DNA of 64,000 nucleotides from Caenimonas sp. SL110 (GTDB lineage: Bacteria > Pseudomonadota > Gammaproteobacteria > Burkholderiales > Burkholderiaceae_C): NCBI RefSeq assembly GCF_001044395.1, contig NZ_JANU01000039.1, positions 62,001-126,000 on the forward strand, written 5' to 3'. The notes beneath the pieces were generated by a model that saw nothing but the letters and a program-made list of their open reading frames with translations, had not been told where the DNA came from and did not search any database. Both the position numbers and the translations under genes were made by a program. Shown piece after piece: positions 47,564 to 55,651 of the stretch; the first letter of the stretch is position 1; each line of letters begins with the position of its first letter.

Positions 47564-49863
47564 CCTCACCGGCTGTCATCCCGGGCTCGACCCGGGATCC
47601 ATCCCCTGCCCCGGCTGTCATCCCGGGCTTGACCCGGGATCCATCTGCGAGTGGGTGGCCCAAGCCCGCCATCACCGCCGTCCTGCTTACGGTACTCAGC
47701 GCGGCTGCCCACGCCCTCCCCACCTTCGACGAAGTCAAACGCGCACACCAGCCCTCCGACACCGTCATCCTCGACAGGCAGGGCGAGGTCATCCACCGGC
47801 TGCGCACGGACGCCACCATCCGCCGCGGACAATGGATCGCCCTTTCCGATATTTCCCCCGCCCTTCGCCAGGCAATGGTGCTGTCCGAAGACAAGCGATT
47901 CCACGAACACAGCGGCGTCGATTGGCGTGCCGTTTCGTCCGCCGCATGGGGCAACCTCTGGAACCACAAGACACGCGGCGCATCGACCATCACGATGCAG
48001 CTCGCAGGCCTGCTCGAAGACGACTGGCGAGCCGCCCCGGGTGGGCGTCATGCAGCCCAAAAGCTCGGCCAGGCCGTCGCCGCGCAAGTGCTGGACCGGC
48101 GCTGGCGCAAGGACCAGATCCTGGAGGCTTACCTCAATCTGGTGCCCCTGCGCGGCGAGCTGGCCGGCATCGACGCCGTCTCGCGCACGATGTTCGGCAA
48201 GGCGGCGCACGGACTCGATGAACAGGAAGCAGCGATTGCCGCCGCGCTGGTGCGCGCGCCCAATGCGAAGCCCCGCCTCGTGGCGCAGCGCGCTTGCGGT
48301 GTGCTGCGCGCCATGCGCGGGACCGATGCCAAACCCGATTGCGAAACGCTGGATGTCATCGCAACCAGCGCCTTGCAGCGGCGTGCGTTCGAGCCCGACG
48401 AAGGCATCGCTCCCCACTTCGCGCGACGCGCCGTCGCGCAGCAAACGGGCAAGCCTCCGGCACCGTCGCTGAGGACCCCGCTTCGCGCCGACCTGCAGCG
48501 CTTTGCCTCGCAATCGCTGCAGCAGCACCTGCGCGAACTGCGCCGCCGCAACGTCGAAGATGGCGCCGTGGTCGTGCTGGACAACGCCAGCGGCGAAGTG
48601 CTCGCGTGGGTCGGCTCCTCGGGCGAATTGAGCGGTGCGGCGCAGGTCGACGGCGTGACCGCGCGGCGTCAGGCCGGCTCGACCCTCAAGCCCTTTCTCT
48701 ACGCGCAGGCCATCGTCGAGCGCCGCGTCACAGCCGCGTCGCTGCTCGAAGATTCGCCCGCCCATCTGGCAACGGCTTCGGGCCTCTATGTGCCGCAGAA
48801 CTACGACCGGCAGTTCAAGGGATGGGTCTCGGTGCGAACCGCATTGGGCGCATCGCTCAATGTGCCTGCGGTGCGAACCGGCGTGCAGGTCTCTCCTGAA
48901 TCGTTTGCCCGGCAGCTGCGCAACGCCGGTGTGTCGCTGCGCGAATCGGGCGATTTCTACGGATACAGCCTTGCGCTGGGCAGCGCGGAGGTGACGTTGC
49001 TCGACCTGACCAATGGATACCGGACGTTGGCCAATGGGGGACGGTTTTCTGAACCAGGCACCATGCCCTCACCCCAACCCTCTCCCAGAGGGAGAGGGAG
49101 CAAGGCAGTGATCGATGCGCGCGCGGCCTTCATCGTCAGCGACATCCTGTCCGACCCCAACGCCCGTGCGCGCACCTTCGGCACCGACAGCCTGCTCGCC
49201 ACGCGCTTCTGGTCTGCGGTCAAGACGGGCACCAGCAAGGACATGCGGGACAACTGGGCCGTCGGCTGGTCGCAGCGTTACACCGTGGGCGTGTGGGTCG
49301 GCAACGCCAGCGGCGCTGCGATGCACGACGTGAGCGGCACCAGCGGCGCTGCGCCGATCTGGGCTTCGGTCATGGCCTTCCTGCATGCGCGCGAGCCCAG
49401 CCGCGCACCTTCACCGCCAGCCGGACTCACCCGGGCCTGGGTGCAATTCGCAGACCGCCTGGAGGCGAGCCGCGACGAGTGGTTCATCGACGGCACCCAG
49501 CAGGCGATCTTTGCGATGGCACCCGCGCAGCAACGAAACATCGCCGCGCGCATCACCGCCCCCGCCAACGGCACCATCGTCGCGCTCGACCCCGACATCC
49601 CGCCGAACCGGCAACGCCTGCAGTTCAGCGCCGCAGGCGACAAGCTGCGATGGCTGATCGATGGCAAGGAGGTGGCGCGGGGGCGCCAGGCGCAGTGGCT
49701 GCCGTGGCCCGGCAGGCACAAGGTTCAGATTGCGGGTGAGCGCGGCGAGGTGCTCGACGAAATCCGCATCGAGGTGCGCGGCGCGGGTGTCAGGCCGGTC
49801 GTGATGAACAAATTTTCGCCACCACCGAAGATTCTTCAATCCGCCGCGCCGCCAGTTCGCTAG
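47560..49863 (+). CDS. pbpC: Penicillin-binding protein 1C
   Basis: Bifunctional peptidoglycan synthase. 767 residues. Glycosyltransferase 51 domain with catalytic Glu110 in SEDKRFHEHSG; transpeptidase domain with Ser374 in GSTLKPF and a later VKTGTSKD; and a C-terminal BiPBP_C domain. The first 30 or so residues (AVIPGSTRDP, AVIPGLTRDP) are encoded by two copies of the long palindromic repeat and precede the true signal/anchor segment (KPAITAVLLTVLSAAAHA). No start codon outside the repeat is available downstream. Residues about 502-516 come from a short-family repeat. Coupled to the macroglobulin gene by ATGA. Confidence 0.94.
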   Translation: MTSPAVIPGSTRDPSPAPAVIPGLTRDPSASGWPKPAITAVLLTVLSAAAHALPTFDEVKRAHQPSDTVILDRQGEVIHRLRTDATIRRGQWIALSDISPALRQAMVLSEDKRFHEHSGVDWRAVSSAAWGNLWNHKTRGASTITMQLAGLLEDDWRAAPGGRHAAQKLGQAVAAQVLDRRWRKDQILEAYLNLVPLRGELAGIDAVSRTMFGKAAHGLDEQEAAIAAALVRAPNAKPRLVAQRACGVLRAMRGTDAKPDCETLDVIATSALQRRAFEPDEGIAPHFARRAVAQQTGKPPAPSLRTPLRADLQRFASQSLQQHLRELRRRNVEDGAVVVLDNASGEVLAWVGSSGELSGAAQVDGVTARRQAGSTLKPFLYAQAIVERRVTAASLLEDSPAHLATASGLYVPQNYDRQFKGWVSVRTALGASLNVPAVRTGVQVSPESFARQLRNAGVSLRESGDFYGYSLALGSAEVTLLDLTNGYRTLANGGRFSEPGTMPSPQPSPRGRGSKAVIDARAAFIVSDILSDPNARARTFGTDSLLATRFWSAVKTGTSKDMRDNWAVGWSQRYTVGVWVGNASGAAMHDVSGTSGAAPIWASVMAFLHAREPSRAPSPPAGLTRAWVQFADRLEASRDEWFIDGTQQAIFAMAPAQQRNIAARITAPANGTIVALDPDIPPNRQRLQFSAAGDKLRWLIDGKEVARGRQAQWLPWPGRHKVQIAGERGEVLDEIRIEVRGAGVRPVVMNKFSPPPKILQSAAPPVR
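47572..47643. repeat. Two long-family palindromes translated as the PbpC N-terminus
   Basis: Two near-identical units, ATCCCGGGCTCGACCCGGGAT at 47578-47598 trimmed here to its arms, and ATCCCGGG/CCCGGGAT at 47620-47640, each preceded by GCTGTC and followed by CCATC. They lie directly after the ATG of pbpC and are in frame. Confidence 0.8.
49065..49102. repeat. Short palindromic repeat inserted in frame in pbpC
   Basis: CCTCACCCCAACCCTCTCCC followed by AGA and the mirror GGGAGAGGG; 9-bp arms at 49078-49086 and 49090-49098. It matches the copy in rluC (25214-25253) and encodes a Pro/Ser/Arg/Gly-rich insert within the transpeptidase domain. Confidence 0.8.
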
Positions 49864-49889
49864 CATCGCTCCAACGAAGGAGACAGCCC

Positions 49890-51038
49890 GTGCCCGTCAT
49901 CACCAACATCGAAGACCTGCGAGTGCTCGCACAAAAGCGCGTGCCGCGCATGTTCTACGACTACGCCGATTCCGGCTCCTGGACCGAGAGCACCTACCGC
50001 GCCAACGAGGCCGATTTCGACCGCATCCTGCTGCGCCAGCGTGTGGCGGTGAACATGGAAAACCGCAGCACGCGCACCAAGATGATCGGGCAGGACGTGG
50101 CCATGCCCGTTGCCATCGCGCCGACTGGCCTCACGGGCATGCAGCACGCCGACGGCGAGATCCTCGCGGCGCGCTCGGCAAAGAAATTTGGCATCCCGTT
50201 CACGCTGTCCACCATGAGCATCTGCTCTATCGAGGACGTGGCCAAGGAGACCGACAACCATCCGTTCTGGTTCCAGCTCTATGTGATGCGCGACCGCTCG
50301 TTCATCGAAAGCCTGATCGATCGGGCCAAGGCCGCCAACTGCTCTGCCCTCGTGCTCACCCTGGACCTGCAGATCCTCGGCCAGCGTCACAAGGACCTGA
50401 AGAACGGCCTCTCAGCGCCGCCCAAACTCACGATTGCCAACATCGCCAACATGATGACCAAGCCGCGCTGGTGCATGGGCATGCTGGGCACCAAGCGGCA
50501 CCAGTTCGGCAACATCGTCGGCCACGTCAAGGGCGTGGACAACATGGGCTCGCTCTCGGAGTGGACCGCCAAGCAGTTCGACCCTGCCCTGTCGTGGCGC
50601 GATGTGGAGTGGATCAAGAGCCGCTGGGGCGGCAAGCTGATCTTGAAGGGCATCCAGGATGCGGAAGACGCCCAACTGGCTGTCGACAGCGGCGCCGATG
50701 CGGTGATCGTGTCGAACCACGGCGGCCGCCAGCTCGATGGCGCGCCCTCTTCCATCTCCGCATTGCCCGGCATCGTCGATGCGGTCGGCAGAAAAATCGA
50801 AGTGCACATGGATGGCGGCATCCGCTCCGGACAGCACGTGCTCAAGGCCATCGCGTTGGGGGCCAAAGGCACCTACATCGGCCGCTCGATGCTGTATGGC
50901 CTGGGCGCGATGGGCGAGCAAGGCGTGGATCACGCGCTGCGCATCATTCACCGCGAGCTGGATCTTTCAATGGCGTTTTGCGGACGCACCGACATCGCCC
51001 ATGTCGACAAGGGCATCCTGCTACCGGGCACCTTCTGA
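49890..51038 (+). CDS. lldD: FMN-dependent L-lactate dehydrogenase / alpha-hydroxy-acid dehydrogenase
   Basis: Oxidises L-lactate, or a related 2-hydroxy acid, at the membrane. 382 residues with an (alpha/beta)8 barrel. The catalytic His277 is in SNHGGRQLDG, and PVAIAPTGLTGM and MDGGIRSGQHVLKA are FMN-binding segments. The start is GTG with AAGGAG seven bases upstream. No lactate permease or lldR regulator is nearby, so the substrate assignment is by family only. It is convergent with the diheme cytochrome c, a possible electron acceptor. Confidence 0.88.
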   Translation: MPVITNIEDLRVLAQKRVPRMFYDYADSGSWTESTYRANEADFDRILLRQRVAVNMENRSTRTKMIGQDVAMPVAIAPTGLTGMQHADGEILAARSAKKFGIPFTLSTMSICSIEDVAKETDNHPFWFQLYVMRDRSFIESLIDRAKAANCSALVLTLDLQILGQRHKDLKNGLSAPPKLTIANIANMMTKPRWCMGMLGTKRHQFGNIVGHVKGVDNMGSLSEWTAKQFDPALSWRDVEWIKSRWGGKLILKGIQDAEDAQLAVDSGADAVIVSNHGGRQLDGAPSSISALPGIVDAVGRKIEVHMDGGIRSGQHVLKAIALGAKGTYIGRSMLYGLGAMGEQGVDHALRIIHRELDLSMAFCGRTDIAHVDKGILLPGTF

Positions 51039-51062
51039 CGGGCGCTGTCCGCTGCTATCGGC

Positions 51063-51956
51063 CTATTTGTTTCCGGCGGCGCGCGGCGGCACGGTCTTCA
51101 GGAATTCATAGAGCGCCTGCGCATCGACATCGTTCATCTTGCTGAGCGAATCGAACGGCATGACCTTGATCGGCGTGCCGTCCGGGCGCTTGCCCGATCG
51201 CAGCATCGCGACAAACTGCGCGCTGTCCTTGTAGTTCTTCATGGCCGAACCTTCGCCCGGCGTGATGTTGGCGGCAGCGGGCCAGTCCGGCGGGCCGCCT
51301 GCGATCTTGCCGCCCGAGAGATGCTCGCCGTGGCAGCCGATGCACATGTTCGCGACGTAGGCACCGTGCTTTGCGTTCACCGCCTCGGGAATCGGTTGTG
51401 CAGGGGGCAAGGTGTGATTGATGCGTTCGGCAGCGTCCGGTATCGCGCCGAAACCGTACATCACGCGCGCGGGTAGCGGAAGCCTGATGACCGCCTCACC
51501 CCCTGTGACCGGAGTGAGACTGCGCGCGTAAGCAACCAGTGAGGCCAGGTCCTGGTCGGTGAACCGGTTGTAGTCCTCGCTGGGCATCACCATGGCGGGC
51601 TGCCCGTTGGGTTTGACGCCATGGCGGATGATGCGCACCCAGTCTTCGGGCTTGTAGTTGCCCACCACGCCGGCCGAAGTGATATTGGAGCCACGCAGCT
51701 GCACGCTGTCGGTCTTGACGAAATCGCGTCCGGCGCCATTGGCTCCGTGGCAGTCGACGCAGCCACGCGATTCAAACAGGTACTTGCCGCGAGCAAGGGA
51801 TTGCGCATCGGTCGCATAGGGCACAGCCTTGACGTTGACGGCGACGGTGCGCGACTTCTTGCGTTCGAAGAGCTGGAGACCGGCGGCAATGGCCAGCACC
51901 AGGAGAAGAACCAGCGCGCCAACGCCGGCGGCGGTCCATTTGAGCCATGGCTTCAT
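51063..51956 (-). CDS. Membrane-anchored diheme cytochrome c
   Basis: 297 residues. An uncleaved-looking N-terminal membrane segment (about residues 8-28) anchors a periplasmic region with two haem c sites: CVDCH (66-70) and CIGCH (205-209), each followed by Met candidates for the sixth ligand (MVMPSED, KVMPFDSL). The two-domain layout resembles cytochrome subunits of periplasmic or membrane dehydrogenases. It might take electrons from the neighbouring flavin dehydrogenase, but they are on opposite strands and this is unproven. Confidence 0.88.
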   Translation of the reverse strand: MKPWLKWTAAGVGALVLLLVLAIAAGLQLFERKKSRTVAVNVKAVPYATDAQSLARGKYLFESRGCVDCHGANGAGRDFVKTDSVQLRGSNITSAGVVGNYKPEDWVRIIRHGVKPNGQPAMVMPSEDYNRFTDQDLASLVAYARSLTPVTGGEAVIRLPLPARVMYGFGAIPDAAERINHTLPPAQPIPEAVNAKHGAYVANMCIGCHGEHLSGGKIAGGPPDWPAAANITPGEGSAMKNYKDSAQFVAMLRSGKRPDGTPIKVMPFDSLSKMNDVDAQALYEFLKTVPPRAAGNK

Positions 51957-52047
51957 GAAGTGCTCCTCGGCCTGCCTTGTGGGCGGCCCCTCGTGTTGTT
52001 CGGGTCGAACTCGCGATTCTAGAAACTGGCAGCAAGCTCGTCAGTGA

Positions 52048-53328
52048 ATGATTTCACACGCGCCTGCCGATCCGGTCAAGACGCAAAATCGGGCAGTGCC
52101 GCCAGCCACCCCCATCCGCCGAATTGCCCATCTCGACATGGACGCCTTCTTCGCGTCCGTGGAGCTGTTGCGTTACCCGCAGCTCAAGGGCCTGCCGGTG
52201 GTGATCGGCGGCGGGCGGCGCAAGGTCGACGAGATGATCCGCGAGCGCTACGACGGCCTGCCGTCTGGCGAGATCCCGGCGTCGGCGTTCCCGCTCCTGA
52301 AGGACTATGTGGGGCGCGGCGTCATCACCACCGCCACCTACGCCGCGCGCCAGTTCGGCGTCGGCTCGGCCATGGGAATGATGAAGGCGGCAAGGCTGTG
52401 CCCCCAGGCGCTGGTGCTGCCGGTCGACTTCGACGAAGTGCGCAAGTACTCACGGCTGTTCAAGAGCACCATCGCCGAGATCGCGCCGCTGGTGGAAGAC
52501 AGGGGCGTCGATGAGGTCTATATCGACTTCACCGATGTGCCCGGCGGCCAGCGCGAAGGCGGGCGTGTGCTGGCCCGCCTGATCCAGCGCGCGATCCACG
52601 AACGCACCGGCCTCACCTGCTCCATCGGGGTTGCCCCCAACAAGCTCATCGCCAAGATGGCGAGCGAGTTCAAGAAGCCCAACGGCATTTCGGTGGTGTA
52701 CCAGCAGGACGTGGAGACGATGATCTGGCCTCTGCCAGTGCGCAAGATCAATGGCATCGGTCCCAAGGCGGAGATCAAGCTCACGAAGCTGCACCTGCAC
52801 ACCATCGGTGACATCGCGCGGCAAGAGCGCGACTGGCTGATCGACAACTTCGGCCAGTCGTATGGCGCGTGGATGCACGACGCAGCCTGGGGCCGGGACG
52901 ACCGCCCTGTCGTCACCGAAAGCGAACCCGTGTCGATGAGCCGCGAGACCACATTCGAGCGCGATCTGCACGCCGTGCGTGACCGCGCCGAGCTGGGTGC
53001 CATCTTCACCGACCTGTGCACGCGGGTCGCTGAGGACCTCAGGCGCAAGGGCTACGTCGGAAAGACGATTGGCATCAAGCTGCGCTATGAAGACTTCCGC
53101 ACCGCCACGCGCGACCTGACGCTGCCCCAATTCACCGACAGTGCGAAAACGATCCGCCAGGCGGCCGGTCAATGCCTCAAGCGCGTGGACCTCAAACAGA
53201 AGCTGCGCCTGCTGGGCGTGCGTGTGGGCAAGCTGGCGAAAGCCGGTTCGGACGAAGCGATGGGCATCGCAGCCGAGCCCACCCCGGTCGGGCGCGTGGC
53301 CGAAGCAACGCCCGACCTGTTCGGCTGA
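52048..53328 (+). CDS. dinB: DNA polymerase IV
   Basis: Y-family translesion DNA polymerase. 426 residues, longer than E. coli DinB (351), with about 25 extra residues at each end. Catalytic acids are in HLDMDAFFASVE and DEVYIDF; SIGVAPNKLIAKMAS and the little-finger region follow. The extreme C-terminus (TPDLFG) is a plausible beta-clamp-binding motif. No strong ribosome binding site and no CTG-N10-CAG LexA site were found in the 91-bp divergent gap with the cytochrome gene, so SOS control is not evident. Confidence 0.94.
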   Translation: MISHAPADPVKTQNRAVPPATPIRRIAHLDMDAFFASVELLRYPQLKGLPVVIGGGRRKVDEMIRERYDGLPSGEIPASAFPLLKDYVGRGVITTATYAARQFGVGSAMGMMKAARLCPQALVLPVDFDEVRKYSRLFKSTIAEIAPLVEDRGVDEVYIDFTDVPGGQREGGRVLARLIQRAIHERTGLTCSIGVAPNKLIAKMASEFKKPNGISVVYQQDVETMIWPLPVRKINGIGPKAEIKLTKLHLHTIGDIARQERDWLIDNFGQSYGAWMHDAAWGRDDRPVVTESEPVSMSRETTFERDLHAVRDRAELGAIFTDLCTRVAEDLRRKGYVGKTIGIKLRYEDFRTATRDLTLPQFTDSAKTIRQAAGQCLKRVDLKQKLRLLGVRVGKLAKAGSDEAMGIAAEPTPVGRVAEATPDLFG

Positions 53329-53422
53329 AGCCGAGACCAAAGGGTTCGCGCGGAACGCCACCGTGGCAGTTCGTTACCCAGTCAGGCATCAACGATTCGC
53401 CGCACCGGCCAAGGAATACCCA

Positions 53423-54340
53423 TTGATTCATCTGACTGCCCCTGTCACCGCGCAAGCGCTCGCACCCGCGCCCCAACTGTCTTGCGCCTGCGACGCGCAG
53501 CCGCTCGTGATAACGCTCCCGGGTCATGCCCGGGTCGACGCGCACGCATCCGCCGTACAGCACCCGCCCGAGGGGCTGGACGCTGATCGCGGCGGTGCCA
53601 GTTTGACGCTGCTGGACTTCGTGGACAGGCCCACGACCCAGCTGCTGACCTATGAATTGCGGCGTCTGCTTCGATTTCCGGTGCCGCTTCAACTTTGGGC
53701 CAATGGCGCTCTGGCGCAGGCCGTCAAGGTAGGGAACAGCGAAGCGATCCACTTTTACATGGCGTTCGTTGCCGATAGTGACAAGCTGGCAGAGGGCGAC
53801 AAGCAGCGCCTTCTTTGCGGTCGCTCCCGTTTCGACCAGGGCACTTCGTTACTGCATCAGGCGGCGCGCGGTTTCGGGACGGGGCGGCCGCTCACCCGCG
53901 AGCAAACCTTTTCGGCCGGCATTTACCTGAGCAAACTCCTGTCACTGCCAATGCTGGAAAGCTTCAAGCTGGATGTGATTGGCGAGCTCAGTGTCTACGA
54001 CAACCTTGGACTTCAGACCAGCGCGCGCGCCGCCATGCTCCGAGGCGATCTCGGCCTGGTCACCACAATGATGTGCGCAATCCTTGATGCACGATCGACG
54101 GCGCAGGAACGCGCCGAGCGCCTCGAAGTGCTGGGGGTGCGCCCTGACGCGCTGCTGGAGGCGCTGCAGGGTAGCGGCGATTTTCCGGGTTCGCTGATGA
54201 CGCTCAAATCACTTCTGGGAGAACCTGGACACCGAGCCATCGATGCGCCGGCCCATCCGGCCCCCTGGACCGCGAGGGTGAGCGCCCGGGCAGCAGCCTT
54301 CGTCGCAGGAGCGCGCCGCACATCAGCCCAGGCACGCTGA
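53423..54340 (+). CDS. Orphan protein of unknown family
   Basis: About 305 residues from TTG at 53423, which has AAGGA about seven bases upstream; a GTG at 53363 is an alternative. No signal peptide, membrane segment or enzyme motif is seen. The N-terminal 60 residues are low-complexity and contain CAC; the rest is predicted mainly helical. The pattern GTSLLHQAARG and AAMLRGDLGLVTTMM resembles ankyrin-type helix pairs, though no regular 33-residue repeat is present. The last 40 residues are Ala/Arg-rich. It lies 94 bp after dinB with no conserved neighbours. Function unknown; an effector or host-interaction protein is one possibility, unproven. Confidence 0.65.
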   Translation: MIHLTAPVTAQALAPAPQLSCACDAQPLVITLPGHARVDAHASAVQHPPEGLDADRGGASLTLLDFVDRPTTQLLTYELRRLLRFPVPLQLWANGALAQAVKVGNSEAIHFYMAFVADSDKLAEGDKQRLLCGRSRFDQGTSLLHQAARGFGTGRPLTREQTFSAGIYLSKLLSLPMLESFKLDVIGELSVYDNLGLQTSARAAMLRGDLGLVTTMMCAILDARSTAQERAERLEVLGVRPDALLEALQGSGDFPGSLMTLKSLLGEPGHRAIDAPAHPAPWTARVSARAAAFVAGARRTSAQAR

Positions 54341-54396
54341 CCGCGCTCCTGAAATGTCCGCCACCGGGTCTCGCCCTTGTCCTACGGCCGGTTGAC

Positions 54397-54445
54397 TTGA
54401 CAGTGAACTTACGCGGGACTTACATTGTTCTTACGCGATTCTTAC
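54397..54445 (+). promoter_or_regulatory. Promoter with four 11-bp-spaced CTTAC direct repeats
   Basis: CTTAC occurs at 54408, 54419, 54430 and 54441, exactly 11 bp apart. A promoter, TTGACA (54397-54402) with an 18-bp spacer to TACATT (54421-54426), is interleaved with the first two copies. Direct repeats of about 11 bp are the mark of OmpR/PhoB-family response regulators; PmrA and QseB sites (CTTAA spaced 11) are the closest known pattern. It probably controls the small membrane protein at 54474. Confidence 0.6.
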
Positions 54446-54473
54446 AAACAACACCCGACCTTTTGAGCCCGAA

Positions 54474-54737
54474 ATGACCCTCGACCAGATCCAGCGAATC
54501 AAGAAGTGGCACGTCGCTCATCGCCTGGATCACCCGGTCGAATACCACCTGTGGGACCTGATCCTCACGCTGTGGGTCATGGGGCTGGTCGGTTGGGTTC
54601 CGGGTTATGTTTTCGAGCAGTGGTGGCTGATTCCGCTGAGCGGTATCGCGATGGCCGCACCCAGCCTCTATGTCCAATGGCGCCGGAAGGCCCACCGCGA
54701 ACGCAGGTTGCGTTGCGACTGGATCGGCCACGCCTGA
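54474..54737 (+). CDS. Small inner-membrane protein, unknown
   Basis: 87 residues: a charged N-terminus with IKKWHVAHRLDHPVEYHLWD, two membrane segments (about residues 28-46 and 50-66) and a strongly basic C-terminal end (RRKAHRERRLR). By the positive-inside rule both ends should face the cytoplasm. Family not recognised. Its promoter carries a four-copy 11-bp repeat typical of two-component regulation, so it may answer an envelope signal. No co-transcribed partner is evident; the crotonase gene starts 81 bp later. Confidence 0.7.
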   Translation: MTLDQIQRIKKWHVAHRLDHPVEYHLWDLILTLWVMGLVGWVPGYVFEQWWLIPLSGIAMAAPSLYVQWRRKAHRERRLRCDWIGHA

Positions 54738-54818
54738 CTAGAAGGCTAGCTGTCTCGCAGTTGGCAGCGCTGCGACAACCGCTGCGCTTACATTGGCGCA
54801 CCGAACCGAAGGACCGCC

Positions 54819-55649
54819 ATGCAATGCTTTTCCCTCACCGAACAGGATCACATCGCGCACCTGGTGCTCAATCGTCCCGAAGCGATGAACACCATGCATC
54901 CGCTCTTCTGGCGCGAGCTCGATGAAGCGCTGACGAAGGTGCACAGGGAAGGCTCGGCTCGCGCGCTTGTCATTTCATCCACGGGCAAGCACTTCAGCGC
55001 TGGGATGTCGCTGGACACTTTCTCTGGCAACCACCTGATGGACGACACCACGCCCGCAGGCCGCGCCGCGATCTTCGACGTCGTGACCGATATCCAGACC
55101 ACGTTCACCAAAATCGAGACCTTGCGCATCCCGGTGATCGCGGCAATACAGGGCGGCTGCATTGGCGGCGCGGTGGACATGGTAACAGCGTGCTGCATCC
55201 GCTATGCGACGGCCGATGCCTTCTTCTGCATCCAGGAGATCAACATCGGCATGGTGGCCGACGTCGGCACGCTGCAGCGCCTGCCCAAGCTGATTCCGTT
55301 GGGAGTGGTCAAGGAGCTGGCTTACACCGGACGCCGAATGCCCGCAGCCAGGGCGCGCGAATACGGGCTGGTCAACGAAGTGTTCGACACGCAGGCGGTC
55401 ATGCTGGAAGCCGCCATGCAATGCGCGCGTGAAATTGCAGCCAAGCCGCCTGTTGCCGTATGGGGCACCAAGCAGGTGATCAACTACACACGCGACCACT
55501 CGGTGGAAGATTCGCTGCGCCAGATGGGCTGGGTGCAAGGCGCCATCTGGAGCAACGCGAATGTGCGCGAATCGGTGACGGCGATGAAAGAAAAGCGGGC
55601 CGCAACGTTTGCAGGCTTGCCGCCAGTCGGCTCGTTCCTGGACCTCTGA
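54819..55649 (+). CDS. Crotonase-family protein, dienoyl-CoA isomerase type
   Basis: 276 residues with the crotonase fold. The oxyanion-hole segments are HFSAGMSLD and GGCIGGAVD. The active-site stretch QEINIGMVADVGTLQRLPK closely matches eukaryotic delta3,5-delta2,4-dienoyl-CoA isomerase (ECH1), whose two catalytic acids are eight residues apart; here they are Glu140 and Asp148, also eight apart. So isomerisation of dienoyl-CoA, in beta-oxidation of unsaturated fatty acids, is more likely than simple hydration. AAGGA precedes the ATG. It stands alone, convergent with queF. Confidence 0.85.
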   Translation: MQCFSLTEQDHIAHLVLNRPEAMNTMHPLFWRELDEALTKVHREGSARALVISSTGKHFSAGMSLDTFSGNHLMDDTTPAGRAAIFDVVTDIQTTFTKIETLRIPVIAAIQGGCIGGAVDMVTACCIRYATADAFFCIQEINIGMVADVGTLQRLPKLIPLGVVKELAYTGRRMPAARAREYGLVNEVFDTQAVMLEAAMQCAREIAAKPPVAVWGTKQVINYTRDHSVEDSLRQMGWVQGAIWSNANVRESVTAMKEKRAATFAGLPPVGSFLDL

Positions 55650-55651
55650 AA

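Noticed and set aside
51957-52047. SOS (LexA) box upstream of dinB
   Set aside because: The only CTG...CAG pair nearby has 13 bases between, not the required ten, and the flanks do not fit.
54408-54445. Four CTTAC repeats as a CRISPR-like or satellite array
   Set aside because: The units are five bases with an 11-bp period inside a promoter; no spacer-repeat structure is present.
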